From contig CAMPGT010000056.1 in the NCBI GenBank assembly GCA_946885665.1, positions 1-16,569 of the forward strand: 16,569 bases of DNA, written 5' to 3'. The position numbers were made by a program, and so were the translations under genes. Positions 7,977 to 15,709 of this stretch are shown here, in pieces (position 1 is the stretch's first letter; the number at the start of each line of letters is the position of its first letter). The notes under the pieces are model-generated. The model was not told the origin of the DNA, made no database searches, and saw only the letters and a list, made by a program, of their open reading frames with translations. The stretch comes from an uncultured Chitinophagaceae bacterium. Lineage in GTDB: Bacteria > Bacteroidota > Bacteroidia > Chitinophagales > Chitinophagaceae.

Positions 7977-8887
7977 GTGTTGCCAGGAACTTTCTCGAAC
8001 ACGATACGGAAATGATCCATTATTTCGCGTTCAAAGCATTTCTTGTTGGCCTGGTGGCGAAACACGCCGAGCTTGTGCCTGAACTCTTTATTTAAGATAA
8101 ACTGCGGCAGCAGCTTCAGGAACAGCGCGTATTTTTTAAGATTGAATTTCCTGATTTTTTTTCTCCATTGGTTGGTGGTTTCGATGTAGTCGAGTCTGCC
8201 GCTGCTGATGTTCACCAATTTAAAGTACGGTTCCGCACAGCCGATGATCATCTCAGAGCCGTAGGGTAGCCATGAGCCGGGAAAATGTTCGATCATGAGC
8301 GCCATCAGGAACGCATCCGTGTTTTTACCGGCATGTATGTCCATCGCCTGCCAGGGCATCATATTTTTTCCAAATGCCATTGTTTGTAAATAAAATCTTC
8401 CACCCGCCGGCAGCAAATCATATACGGTTTTAAAGAAATTGCTGTAGATGTCTTGCTGCTTACCTTCTTTATATTCCTCTAGCGAGCAAAAGTGTTCGAA
8501 TGCACCTACGGAAGCAATCGCATCGAAAGTTCCGTAGTCGGACGGTGTGATGGTTCTCACATCTTTGACATACACTTCGAAGCCATTCTTTTTGCAGGCG
8601 CGGTACTGGCCGTCTGAAAGGGTCACGCCTACAGGTTTGGCGCCGATGCCGGCGGTATAATGCAGGAACGGTCCCCAGCCGCACCCCATGTCGAGCACCC
8701 GGGTACCTTGCTGAATATGCAACTGTTCGGCCATAAACCTGTGCTTGGCATGCTGTGCCTGTTCGAGGCTCATGGTAAAATCGCCATTGTACCGGGCGCC
8801 GCTGAAATCCGCCATTTCCCCTATGCTGAGCCGGAATATTTTATCCATCGTGGAATACGTGAAATCTATATCTTCTTTAGTGGCCAA
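7964..8887 (-). CDS. Cyclopropane-fatty-acyl-phospholipid synthase-family SAM methyltransferase
   Basis: A 307-aa S-adenosylmethionine-dependent methyltransferase. The SAM motif is RVLDMGCGWGPF (63-74), followed by GVTLSDGQY (87-95), SVGAFEHF (about 126-133) and a post-motif LPAGGRFYLQT, the arrangement of CFA and mycolic acid cyclopropane synthases. It is shorter than E. coli Cfa (about 380 aa) because it lacks that protein's N-terminal extension, so it is nearer in size to the mycobacterial enzymes. It may modify lipid acyl chains, but this family also methylates other substrates. The frame starts with TTG at 8887-8885. A TAA lies four codons upstream, and the only later option is ATG at codon 14, which would cut the conserved KEDIDFTYSTMDKIF region. 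It is monocistronic as far as visible. Confidence 0.83.
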   Translation of the reverse strand: MATKEDIDFTYSTMDKIFRLSIGEMADFSGARYNGDFTMSLEQAQHAKHRFMAEQLHIQQGTRVLDMGCGWGPFLHYTAGIGAKPVGVTLSDGQYRACKKNGFEVYVKDVRTITPSDYGTFDAIASVGAFEHFCSLEEYKEGKQQDIYSNFFKTVYDLLPAGGRFYLQTMAFGKNMMPWQAMDIHAGKNTDAFLMALMIEHFPGSWLPYGSEMIIGCAEPYFKLVNISSGRLDYIETTNQWRKKIRKFNLKKYALFLKLLPQFILNKEFRHKLGVFRHQANKKCFEREIMDHFRIVFEKVPGNTQSR

Positions 8888-9065
8888 GTTGTTGGTTTAT
8901 TAGTGAACGATAGGAGTGAGAGCATTATCAGGAACTAAGGTAAGCATTGCGCAGTAAGGATAAACACGTTCTATTTTGCCGGGAGCAGGCTTAACTTGTG
9001 CATCGAACAGTACAAAACAAATATTATCATCACGTCAAAAGGCGGGGCCAGAACCCCACTAACAA

Positions 9066-9671
9066 ATGGAAGTTGTCAGGATTATTGACATTATAGGCAT
9101 TGCCGCGTTCAGCATTGCCGGGACGTTTGCGGCAATGGAGAAAAAACTGGATTATTTCGGCATATTCGTTATCGCCTTCGTCACAGCTTTGGGCGGCGGT
9201 ACCCTGCGTGATATTTTAATCGGTGAAGTGCCGGTTAAGTGGATGTATGATGCGAGCCAGGGATTGACGGTGGTGATCAGCACGACGGGGGCGCTGCTGT
9301 TTACAAACCTGATAAAGAACTTCAATAAAATTCTGCTGCTGTTTGACTCGCTGGGGCTGGCCTTCTTCACCGTAGTCGGTATTCAAAAAGGAGTTTCACT
9401 CGGATTGCATCCTGTAATATGTGTTGCGCTCGGAACGATCACCGCTTGCTTTGGCGGCGTGATCCGGGATATTGCCCTGAATAACATCCCGCTTATCTTT
9501 CACAAAGAGATATACGCCACCGCCTGTATTTTCGGAGGCATCCTATATTTTCTTTTGCGTGCCGCCGGCCTCTCTTCGGTGCCGCTGGAAGCGATTTGTA
9601 TCCCATCCATCATTTTACTCAGGCTCCTGGCCATCAGATATAAATGGCAACTACCCGTTCCGAAACAGTAA
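9066..9671 (+). CDS. TRIC/UPF0126 family cation channel protein (YicG/YadS-like)
   Basis: A 201-aa integral membrane protein with about seven hydrophobic helices. It has two copies of the family's Gly-rich bend and Arg-Asp motif, GGGTLRD (43-49) and GGVIRD (about 129-134), reflecting an internal repeat of three helices each plus a last helix. Bacterial TRIC proteins are homotrimeric channels that conduct monovalent cations. Older annotations call them UPF0126. The sequence around DYFGIFVIAFVTALGG is typical. ATG at 9066 directly precedes the first membrane helix. The gene is divergent from the methyltransferase with 178 bases between them and is followed by 100 bases before the copper-binding protein, so it may be transcribed alone. 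Physiological ion and role are not evident here. Confidence 0.9.
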   Translation: MEVVRIIDIIGIAAFSIAGTFAAMEKKLDYFGIFVIAFVTALGGGTLRDILIGEVPVKWMYDASQGLTVVISTTGALLFTNLIKNFNKILLLFDSLGLAFFTVVGIQKGVSLGLHPVICVALGTITACFGGVIRDIALNNIPLIFHKEIYATACIFGGILYFLLRAAGLSSVPLEAICIPSIILLRLLAIRYKWQLPVPKQ

Positions 9672-9673
9672 TG

Positions 9674-9720
9674 GCGCTAACCCGAAGGGACTCACTGAAG
9701 AAAGATCAATCTTTAAGCGC
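9674..9720 (+). repeat. Imperfect nested inverted repeat after the TRIC gene
   Basis: GCGCT at 9674-9678 pairs with AGCGC at 9716-9720, and AAAGAT at 9701-9706 pairs with ATCTTT at 9709-9714 next to it. The result would be a two-part stem with a 22-base bulge on one side. No T-run follows immediately, so a classical intrinsic terminator is not clear; TTTTT occurs about 14 bases later. It may mark the 3' end of the TRIC transcript or be chance. Confidence 0.25.
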
Positions 9721-9771
9721 ATGAGTGGCACATGTTTTTAAGCGTTAACGGCAATTTTAAAAACAAAAGCC

Positions 9772-10110
9772 ATGGCTCACAATGTTCAATTTCAATCCTG
9801 CATAGACGCATGCCTGCGTTGTGCCTCCGCCTGTAACCATTGCGCCTCTTCCTGCCTGCAGGAGCAAGACGTGAAAATGATGGCACGCTGCATTCAGACC
9901 GATATGGAGTGCGCCGCCTTCTGTTACGCTGCGGCCGAGGTAATGAGCTTAAATGGGGAGTTTTCCTCTCAGCTCTGCCGGCTATGTGCCGATGTGTGCG
10001 ACGTGTGTGCGGCCGAATGTGAAAAGCATGCGCAGCACGGCATGGAACATTGCAGACAGTGCGCAGAAGCCTGCCGCCAATGCGCAGCAGAATGCAGGAA
10101 AATGGCATAG
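9772..10110 (+). CDS. Four-helix-bundle copper-binding protein (Csp/DUF326-like)
   Basis: A 112-aa protein with 19 cysteines, mostly as CxxC, CxxxC and similar spacings along amphipathic helices, for example SCIDACLRCASACNHCASSC near the N-terminus and CRQCAEACRQCAAEC near the C-terminus. This is the pattern of copper storage proteins (Csp), four-helix bundles whose core Cys residues bind many Cu(I) ions. It was also annotated as a Cys-rich ferredoxin-like family (DUF326). No signal peptide is visible, so it should be cytosolic like Csp3. It has no obvious partner transporter or chaperone in the window. It lies 162 bases upstream of the ECF sigma gene on the same strand, but a promoter-like sequence between them suggests separate transcription. 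ATG at 9772 is the natural start. Confidence 0.88.
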   Translation: MAHNVQFQSCIDACLRCASACNHCASSCLQEQDVKMMARCIQTDMECAAFCYAAAEVMSLNGEFSSQLCRLCADVCDVCAAECEKHAQHGMEHCRQCAEACRQCAAECRKMA

Positions 10111-10120
10111 CCGTCCTTTG

Positions 10121-10149
10121 TTTGCTTTCTGCAAAAAATGTTAGCTTTA
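10121..10149 (+). promoter_or_regulatory. Candidate Bacteroidota-type promoter for the sigma/anti-sigma genes
   Basis: TTTG at 10121-10124 is followed after 17 bases by TAGCTTTA at 10142-10149. The Bacteroidota housekeeping consensus is a -33 TTTG/TTG and a -7 TAnnTTTG, so this differs at the last base only. It would leave a leader of roughly 115 bases before the sigma factor start at 10273. The call rests on two short motifs and is tentative. Confidence 0.35.
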
Positions 10150-10272
10150 AAAAGGAGACCAGAGAAGGTCTGCGTGGAAAATACCCCGGCCGGAACAATC
10201 CGGATGACGCGCTTATACGTATATGAAGTGAGCGTTGTACCTGGTGGCTGAAAGCGCATTCCGGATTTATTA

Positions 10273-10818
10273 TTGAGTACAATCAGAACATACAACGAAG
10301 AGGAGCTTGTTGGCTTATTGAAAAGCAGGGATAGCAGCGCTTACAGCTACCTGTATGATCATTACGCCCGTTCGCTGTACACCGTGATCGCGCAGATTGT
10401 TCCCGACGTTAGCGTGGCCAATGACGTGCTGCAGGAAACCTTTATTCATGTATGGACAAAAATCGACACTTACGATCCGCGCAAAGGGCGATTATTCACC
10501 TGGCTGCTCCAGATTGCCCGCCATGCCGCTATTGACGCCCTGCGTTCAAAGGGTTACCAACGCGCGCGAAGCAATGTGTCGTTGACGGATGACCATAGTG
10601 CGGCAGGAAACGGAGGGAGCACGACAACCAATATTGATAACATTGGATTAAGAAAAGTACTCGAAAAGCTCAGCGATGAAAATCGGGCATTGATCAATTT
10701 GTCTTATTTTAAGGGATATACGCACGAACAAATTGCCGAGCTGGAAGGAATGCCGCTGGGAACTGTTAAAACAAAAATCAGAAATGCATTGCTGCAACTA
10801 AGAGAATACCTGAAGTGA
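10273..10818 (+). CDS. ECF-type RNA polymerase sigma factor (sigma-70 family)
   Basis: A 181-aa sigma factor with only regions 2 and 4. Region 2 (about 22-95) includes SYLYDHYARSLY, DVLQETFIHVW for core binding, and the -10 recognition segment around FTWLLQIARHAAIDALR. A linker with Ser, Gly and Thr follows (about 100-120). Region 4 (about 125-178) contains YFKGYTHEQIAELEGMPLGTVKTKIRNALLQLR, a helix-turn-helix for the -35 element. It should direct transcription of a stress or envelope regulon when released by its anti-sigma partner. The frame has no ATG before region 4. TTG at 10273 is the only credible start, with an in-frame stop at 10249-10251. Its stop overlaps the GTG start of the anti-sigma gene, implying coupled translation. 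Confidence 0.9.
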   Translation: MSTIRTYNEEELVGLLKSRDSSAYSYLYDHYARSLYTVIAQIVPDVSVANDVLQETFIHVWTKIDTYDPRKGRLFTWLLQIARHAAIDALRSKGYQRARSNVSLTDDHSAAGNGGSTTTNIDNIGLRKVLEKLSDENRALINLSYFKGYTHEQIAELEGMPLGTVKTKIRNALLQLREYLK

Positions 10819-11639
10819 ATATCCGGGAATACATATCAAGCGGAATAATAGAAAGCTACGTACTGGGACTGGCAGATGACCACGAACGTTCGGAGTTTGA
10901 AGAGATGTGTGACCTGTATCCGGAAGTATTGCAGGCCCGGACCGATTTCGAGCTGCTGCTGGAAGCGCAGGCCGCCACCGGTACCCTCGAGCCGCCGTCA
11001 TCTGTAAAAGAGCAATTGCTGAGCTCCCTTGCCGGCGCCGCTGCTGCCCCTACGACGGATGAACAGCCGGCAGGATACGGCCGCCCTGCCGTACGTATGA
11101 GCAGCCGAAATCCTTTACGCGTGATGGCGGTTGCTGCCTCCGTACTGCTTTGCTTAAGTGTATTGTTGAACATTTATTTGTTGCAGCGATACAGAACCTT
11201 CAGTAAACGGTACGAGGTTTTGCTGGCCACGCAGTCGCAAATAGCCCAACGCAACGACGTGCTGCAAGCCCGGCTGCTCGCTTACGAACGGGCAGCGGAG
11301 ATGATGAAAGATCCACAGTTTGCTATCGTGAAAATGCGGGCGATGCCTGGTAGCCCGGATTCGGCGAGCACGTCGCTGGTGTATTGGAACACCGTTACCA
11401 AAGATGTGTACCTCGCGGGCAGCCAGCTTCCTGCGCCGCCTGCAGGCCGGCAATACCAATTATGGGCGATTGCCGATGGCAAGCCGGTGGATGCGGGTGT
11501 TTTTGAAATGGGCGATGCATTGCCGATGGTCAGGATGAAGAAAATAATGGTTGCCCAGGCTTTTGCGATCACCCTTGAAAAGGAAGGCGGCAGCCCAACA
11601 CCCAGCATGGATAAAATGTACGTTATGGGCAAGCTTTAA
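10815..11639 (+). CDS. RskA-like membrane anti-sigma factor
   Basis: A 274-aa partner of the preceding sigma factor. The N-terminal cytoplasmic part (1-95) has IESYVLGLADDHERSEFEE, as in RskA-type anti-sigma domains, without the HxxxCxxC zinc motif. One transmembrane helix spans about 102-124, followed by a probable coiled coil (127-165). The extracytoplasmic C-terminal domain carries the RskA signature VYWNTVTKDVYLAG, LPAPPAGRQYQLWAI and GKPVDAGVFEMG. It likely holds the sigma factor at the membrane until proteolysis or another signal releases it. The GTG start at 10815 overlaps the sigma stop (GTGA), which supports equal production of both proteins. The permease gene begins 12 bases later and may be in the same transcript. 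Confidence 0.88.
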   Translation: MNIREYISSGIIESYVLGLADDHERSEFEEMCDLYPEVLQARTDFELLLEAQAATGTLEPPSSVKEQLLSSLAGAAAAPTTDEQPAGYGRPAVRMSSRNPLRVMAVAASVLLCLSVLLNIYLLQRYRTFSKRYEVLLATQSQIAQRNDVLQARLLAYERAAEMMKDPQFAIVKMRAMPGSPDSASTSLVYWNTVTKDVYLAGSQLPAPPAGRQYQLWAIADGKPVDAGVFEMGDALPMVRMKKIMVAQAFAITLEKEGGSPTPSMDKMYVMGKL

Positions 11640-11651
11640 TACCGGCATACC

Positions 11652-14033
11652 ATGTTCAAAACCTATCTGAAATTTGCGTTCCGCAACCTTGTCAAAAAGA
11701 AATTTATTTCCTTCACCAACATCATCGGGCTGTCGTGCGGGATGGCCGTTTTCATCCTCATCTCACTTTGGATATGGAATGAACTGACGTTCGACAGGTA
11801 TCACGATCACTACCACCGTATCGCCAAGGTTAGACTTAACATAACCAGTAACGGCGAAATACAAACTTCAAAAACGGTACCGCTGCCGCTGGCAGATGAG
11901 CTGCGCGCAAACTACCACAACGACTTCAAATATGTAGTGACCTCTTCCCACAGGCTAAATCATGTACTTGCATCAGGAGAGAAAAAATTACTAAGGAAAG
12001 GTGTTTACGTAAGCGCCGAAGCGCCTGAGATGCTTTCGCTTAAAATGGTTAAAGGCGATGTGTCGGGGTTAAGTGACCGGCATTCTATATTGTTGTCTGC
12101 ATCAACGGCGAAAGCCTTCTTCGGCGATGCGGACCCGATGAATAAGGTGATGACCATCGATAAAGAGCAAAGTGTTAAAGTGACCGGTGTTTTTGAGAAT
12201 CTCCCTGACAACACAACATTTGGCGACCTGGCCTTTATTGCTCCCTTCGACCTTTACATTAGCCATCAAAAGTGGATCACCAACATCAGTACGCCATGGA
12301 GCCGCAATCCCATTCAGTTATATATTCAACTGGCTGAAACCGCCGATATCAACCAGGTTGCTGCGAGGATAAAAAACATTGTCCGGGCAAAAGCCGGTGA
12401 AGATGACGCCGGCAGAAAATCTGCCGTAATACTGGAGCCGATGAGTAAATGGCACTTGTATGCTTTTAAGGATGGACAAAATACCACGGGCGGTATTCGT
12501 TATGTAAAGATGTTCGCGCTCATCGGTGTTTTTGTATTGCTTCTTGCCTGTTTCAATTTCATGAACCTGAGTACGGCACGTTCCGAAAAGAGGGCCAGGG
12601 AAGTGGGCATTCGAAAGGCAATCGGCTCCCTGCGGTCACAGCTAACCAAACAATTCTTTGTTGAATCCATTCTGTTGTCTTTGCTTGCCTTTGCTTTTGC
12701 TGTTATGCTAGCGCAGTTGGCTCTTCCTTTTTTCAATGAAATTGCAGGCGAGACTTTAGTGATCTTATGGAACAACGTTTATTTCTGGATGTTCGGTGTC
12801 CTCTTCAGTGTAATCACGGGATTGCTTGCGGGTATCTATCCTGCGGTTTATCTCTCTTCTTTCCATCCTGTTAAGGTTTTGAAGGGCAGTTTCCGAATTG
12901 GCGGTAACGCATCCACAGTACGAAAGGCGCTTGTTGTGCTCCAGTTCACTGTATCTATCATCCTGGTTATCTGCACCATTGTTATTTTCAGGCAAATCGA
13001 ACATGCTAAAGAAAGGGCAATAGGATATGATCCTGATAATCTTGTATTGATTCCAACGATAACGGATGATGTTCCCGGCCATTTTGATGCCGTGAAAAAC
13101 GAACTGTTGAAAACAGGTGCCGTTGCGGCAATGGCAGCATCCGAAAGTACCACAACCGACATCTGGGGCACAGACAGTGACTTAGACTGGAAAGGCAAGG
13201 ATCCGAATATTACTGTTGATTTTCCCAATACAGGCGTATCTGTAGATTATGGTAAAACTGTTGGCTGGCAATTTATCAGGGGCCGTGATTTCTCGCGGCA
13301 ATTTGCTACTGACTCAACAGCATTCATTTTGAATGAAGCGGCAGTGAAATTCATGGGCCTCGAAAATGCGGTTGGAGAAGTTGTTCGCTGGAAGGGAAAG
13401 CCATTTACGGTTATCGGAGTGATTAAGGATATGGTCGTCGAATCCCCATATGACCCGGTTAGGCCGTCTATTTATTGCCTGGCGCGAGGCCATGATAACT
13501 TTGCCATCGTAAAATTAAATGCTGCAATAAATACCGCTACGGCCCTGCAGCAAATCGAAACGGTATTCAGGAAATACAGCCCGTCCGCTCCTTTCGAGTT
13601 TGAATTCATTAACGAGCGTTACGACCGAAAATTTACTTCGGAAGAACAGGTGGGTAAACTGGCAGGCTTCTTTACCCTGCTTGCTGTTTTCATTAGCTGC
13701 CTGGGTATTTTTGCGATGGCATTATTTATGGCAGAGCAGCGGTCGCGCGAGATAGGAGTGAGAAAAGTATTTGGAGCTTCTGTGTTCAGCGTGTGGCGGC
13801 TATTATCAAAAGAGTTTACACAATTGATCTTCCTTTCATGGATGATTGCACTGCCTGTTGGTTATTACGTAATGTTCAACTGGCTGGAAAGTTATCATTA
13901 CAGAACAAATATTTCGTGGTGGATACTGGCGGTTGCGGCGATGGGAGCTTTATTGGTTACGCTTGCAACGGTAAGTTTTCAATCAATAAAAGCGGCGCTT
14001 GCCAACCCGGTAAAAAGCCTGAGAAACGAATAG
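11652..14033 (+). CDS. FtsX/MacB-type ABC transporter permease (orphan)
   Basis: A 793-aa inner-membrane permease built of two FtsX-like units. TM1 is at about 21-42 and is followed by a large periplasmic MacB_PCD domain. Three helices lie at about 286-306, 334-358 and 376-400. A second unit begins with a helix at about 423-446, a second periplasmic domain, then helices at about 667-692, 724-742 and 753-775. REVGIRKAIGS (about 316-326) and REIGVRKVFGAS near residue 700 are the cytoplasmic coupling motifs that contact the ATPase. The N-terminus FKTYLKFAFRNLVKKKF is characteristic of the large Bacteroidota set. No ATPase gene is adjacent, so its partner is elsewhere. It lies 12 bases after the anti-sigma gene. 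Its DNA looks somewhat more AT-rich than its neighbours by eye, so it may have been inserted between regulators and ferritin genes. Confidence 0.9.
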   Translation: MFKTYLKFAFRNLVKKKFISFTNIIGLSCGMAVFILISLWIWNELTFDRYHDHYHRIAKVRLNITSNGEIQTSKTVPLPLADELRANYHNDFKYVVTSSHRLNHVLASGEKKLLRKGVYVSAEAPEMLSLKMVKGDVSGLSDRHSILLSASTAKAFFGDADPMNKVMTIDKEQSVKVTGVFENLPDNTTFGDLAFIAPFDLYISHQKWITNISTPWSRNPIQLYIQLAETADINQVAARIKNIVRAKAGEDDAGRKSAVILEPMSKWHLYAFKDGQNTTGGIRYVKMFALIGVFVLLLACFNFMNLSTARSEKRAREVGIRKAIGSLRSQLTKQFFVESILLSLLAFAFAVMLAQLALPFFNEIAGETLVILWNNVYFWMFGVLFSVITGLLAGIYPAVYLSSFHPVKVLKGSFRIGGNASTVRKALVVLQFTVSIILVICTIVIFRQIEHAKERAIGYDPDNLVLIPTITDDVPGHFDAVKNELLKTGAVAAMAASESTTTDIWGTDSDLDWKGKDPNITVDFPNTGVSVDYGKTVGWQFIRGRDFSRQFATDSTAFILNEAAVKFMGLENAVGEVVRWKGKPFTVIGVIKDMVVESPYDPVRPSIYCLARGHDNFAIVKLNAAINTATALQQIETVFRKYSPSAPFEFEFINERYDRKFTSEEQVGKLAGFFTLLAVFISCLGIFAMALFMAEQRSREIGVRKVFGASVFSVWRLLSKEFTQLIFLSWMIALPVGYYVMFNWLESYHYRTNISWWILAVAAMGALLVTLATVSFQSIKAALANPVKSLRNE

Positions 14034-14168
14034 AAGTTTACCAATTCCTTCATTCGAAAATAAAATCTACAAAAGGAAAACCAAAATTCTCTCGCTGCCG
14101 TAACTACTCCAGACACACGATCCCCTGCGTGTTGTAAAATCCATTCTTCATTTATTAAAGTTGAGATC

Positions 14169-14837
14169 ATGACGAAAAATGAATTCATTTCATCACGCCG
14201 CCATTTCCTGGGATTTGCCGGCGCAACCGCCGGGCTGATTGTTGTCGGTTCCGGCTGTAAAAAAGAGCAGGTCGCTTCCAATGATGTTGCCGACGGCGTT
14301 GACCTGGGGTCGGGAGATCCGGGGATACTTAACTATGCCTATGCGCTGGAGCAACTTGAAGCCGCTTTTTACAGCCAGGTGATCATGTCGCAATATTCGG
14401 GTATCTCCTCAACGGAAGCCGCCTTGCTTACCGACATACGCGACCATGAAATTGCCCACCGCGAATTTTTTAAAGCAGCGCTGAAAGACGGCGCAATCGC
14501 AGACCTGGAATTCGATTTTTCGTCCGTTGATTTTGGGTCGCGCGACAGCGTGCTGGCCACCGCCAAGGCGTTTGAAGATCTCGGTGTGTCCGCGTACAAC
14601 GGCGCGGGCAGACTCATACAAACGGACGATTACCTTGTACTGGCGGGCAAGATCGTTTCAGTTGAGGCCAGGCACGCCGCCTGGATACGCGATGTGATCA
14701 GCAGCGGCACCTTCGCCGACGATACAGTGATTGACGCGAACGGACTGGACGATAGTAAAAAACCAACCGAGGTGCTCGACATCGCCAAAACATACATTAA
14801 GACGCCGATCAATGCCATCAATTTACCCACCTATTAA
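14169..14837 (+). CDS. Ferritin-like domain lipoprotein with Tat-type signal
   Basis: A 222-aa exported ferritin-like protein. The N-terminus SSRRHFLGFAGATAGLIVV has a twin-arginine motif (R10-R11-x-F-L) and then a lipobox-like VGSGC with C30, so it is probably a Tat-exported lipoprotein. The four-helix bundle shows plausible di-metal ligands: E64 (LEAAFY), E94-x-x-H97 (HEIAH), E136 (FEDLG) and E166-x-x-H169 (VEARH). The repeat of a Glu helix followed by ExxH in each half is the ferritin-like pattern. Tat export fits a protein that folds and loads metal in the cytoplasm. Related proteins are annotated as ferritin-like or desiccation-associated, with unproven function. The gene follows 135 bases after the permease and lies 9 bases before a paralogue. 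Confidence 0.84.
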   Translation: MTKNEFISSRRHFLGFAGATAGLIVVGSGCKKEQVASNDVADGVDLGSGDPGILNYAYALEQLEAAFYSQVIMSQYSGISSTEAALLTDIRDHEIAHREFFKAALKDGAIADLEFDFSSVDFGSRDSVLATAKAFEDLGVSAYNGAGRLIQTDDYLVLAGKIVSVEARHAAWIRDVISSGTFADDTVIDANGLDDSKKPTEVLDIAKTYIKTPINAINLPTY

Positions 14838-14846
14838 AAAAACAAC

Positions 14847-15698
14847 ATGAACCTGCATCATATTATCAATGAAATAGAGAAAGTCGATGCCAACGTGCAC
14901 GATCGCATCGATACGAGAAGGGCCGCACTCAAAAGTTTCCGCAACTTCGGCGGAAAGATTGCCCTGGCAGCAGTACCCATCGCTTTTGGCTCGTTGTTCA
15001 AAAAAGCCTACGGCGGAGTAAAAGGAACTGCTGATGTGATGGATGTGCTCAATTATGCGCTGACGCTGGAATACCTGGAAGCTGAATTTTATGCCCAGGC
15101 GCTGCTGGCTTCCGGCTTATTGCCGCCGGGACAGGTAAATATGTCGATCCAGACCATTTCCAAACATGAAACTGCGCACGTCAACTTTTTGAAAACGGCG
15201 ATTGCCAGCGCCGGGGGAACACCGGTAGACAAACCCGCTTTTGATTTCTCTGGTGGAAACGGCTCCGGAGAAGGTCCCTTCAAGGATGCCTTTACCGACC
15301 TGGGACTGTTTCTTGCCGTGGCGCAAACCTTTGAAGATACTGGTGTAAGAGCGTATAAGGGTCGCGCCGCTGAACTGAAAGGTAGTGGTGACGTGCTCAC
15401 CGCGGCGCTGCAGATTCATTCCGTAGAGGCGCGCCATGCTGCTCATCTGCGGCTGCTGAGAAAAGAACTTGGTTCCGGCGTGGGCGATCTCAAGCCCTGG
15501 ATCACAGGCAAAGAGAGTGGCATCAATAACGCCCTTGTACAACCGAGCTATGACGGTGAAGAGAACACAACACAAGCCGGAGTGAAAATTGCGAATATCG
15601 GCGGGTTCGACATCAGTGAAGCGGCTGCATCCGAGAGTTTTGATGAGCCACTGAGTGCCGAACAGGTATTGATGATCGTAGACGGCTTTATTGTGTGA
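14847..15698 (+). CDS. Ferritin-like domain protein, paralogue of the preceding gene
   Basis: A 283-aa protein with a ferritin-like bundle in the middle. Ligand candidates are E78 (YLEAEFY), E108-x-x-H111 (HETAH), E163 (FEDTG) and E194-x-x-H197 (VEARH), aligning one for one with the upstream protein. The N-terminus differs: a charged stretch of about 22 residues precedes TRRAALKSFRNFGG and a hydrophobic segment ALAAVPIAFGSL (40-50). That resembles a twin-arginine signal set back from the start, with no lipobox Cys. A C-terminal extension of about 70 residues after the bundle is acidic and has no recognised domain. The 9-base gap to the first ferritin-like gene argues for one transcript and possibly a hetero-oligomer. 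Its end lies 11 bases from the convergent methyltransferase pseudogene. Confidence 0.82.
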   Translation: MNLHHIINEIEKVDANVHDRIDTRRAALKSFRNFGGKIALAAVPIAFGSLFKKAYGGVKGTADVMDVLNYALTLEYLEAEFYAQALLASGLLPPGQVNMSIQTISKHETAHVNFLKTAIASAGGTPVDKPAFDFSGGNGSGEGPFKDAFTDLGLFLAVAQTFEDTGVRAYKGRAAELKGSGDVLTAALQIHSVEARHAAHLRLLRKELGSGVGDLKPWITGKESGINNALVQPSYDGEENTTQAGVKIANIGGFDISEAAASESFDEPLSAEQVLMIVDGFIV

Positions 15699-15709
15699 GT
15701 GTACTTTGT

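Noticed and set aside
9044..9057. GGGG/CCCC inverted repeat just before the TRIC start
   Set aside because: The stem is four pairs with a six-base loop and no further support, so it is not a convincing regulator.
10156..10171. AGACC/GGTCT hairpin in the gap before the sigma gene
   Set aside because: It has only five pairs, is not followed by a T-run, and lies downstream of the candidate promoter, so it is not a terminator call.
9713..10282. Minus-strand open frame of 189 codons opposite the copper-binding protein
   Set aside because: Its length follows from the Cys-rich, stop-poor coding on the other strand. The product is Arg/Ser-rich with no domain.
14115..14132. ACACG/CGTGT inverted repeat before the first ferritin-like gene
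   Set aside because: A five-pair stem with an eight-base loop is expected by chance in this much sequence.
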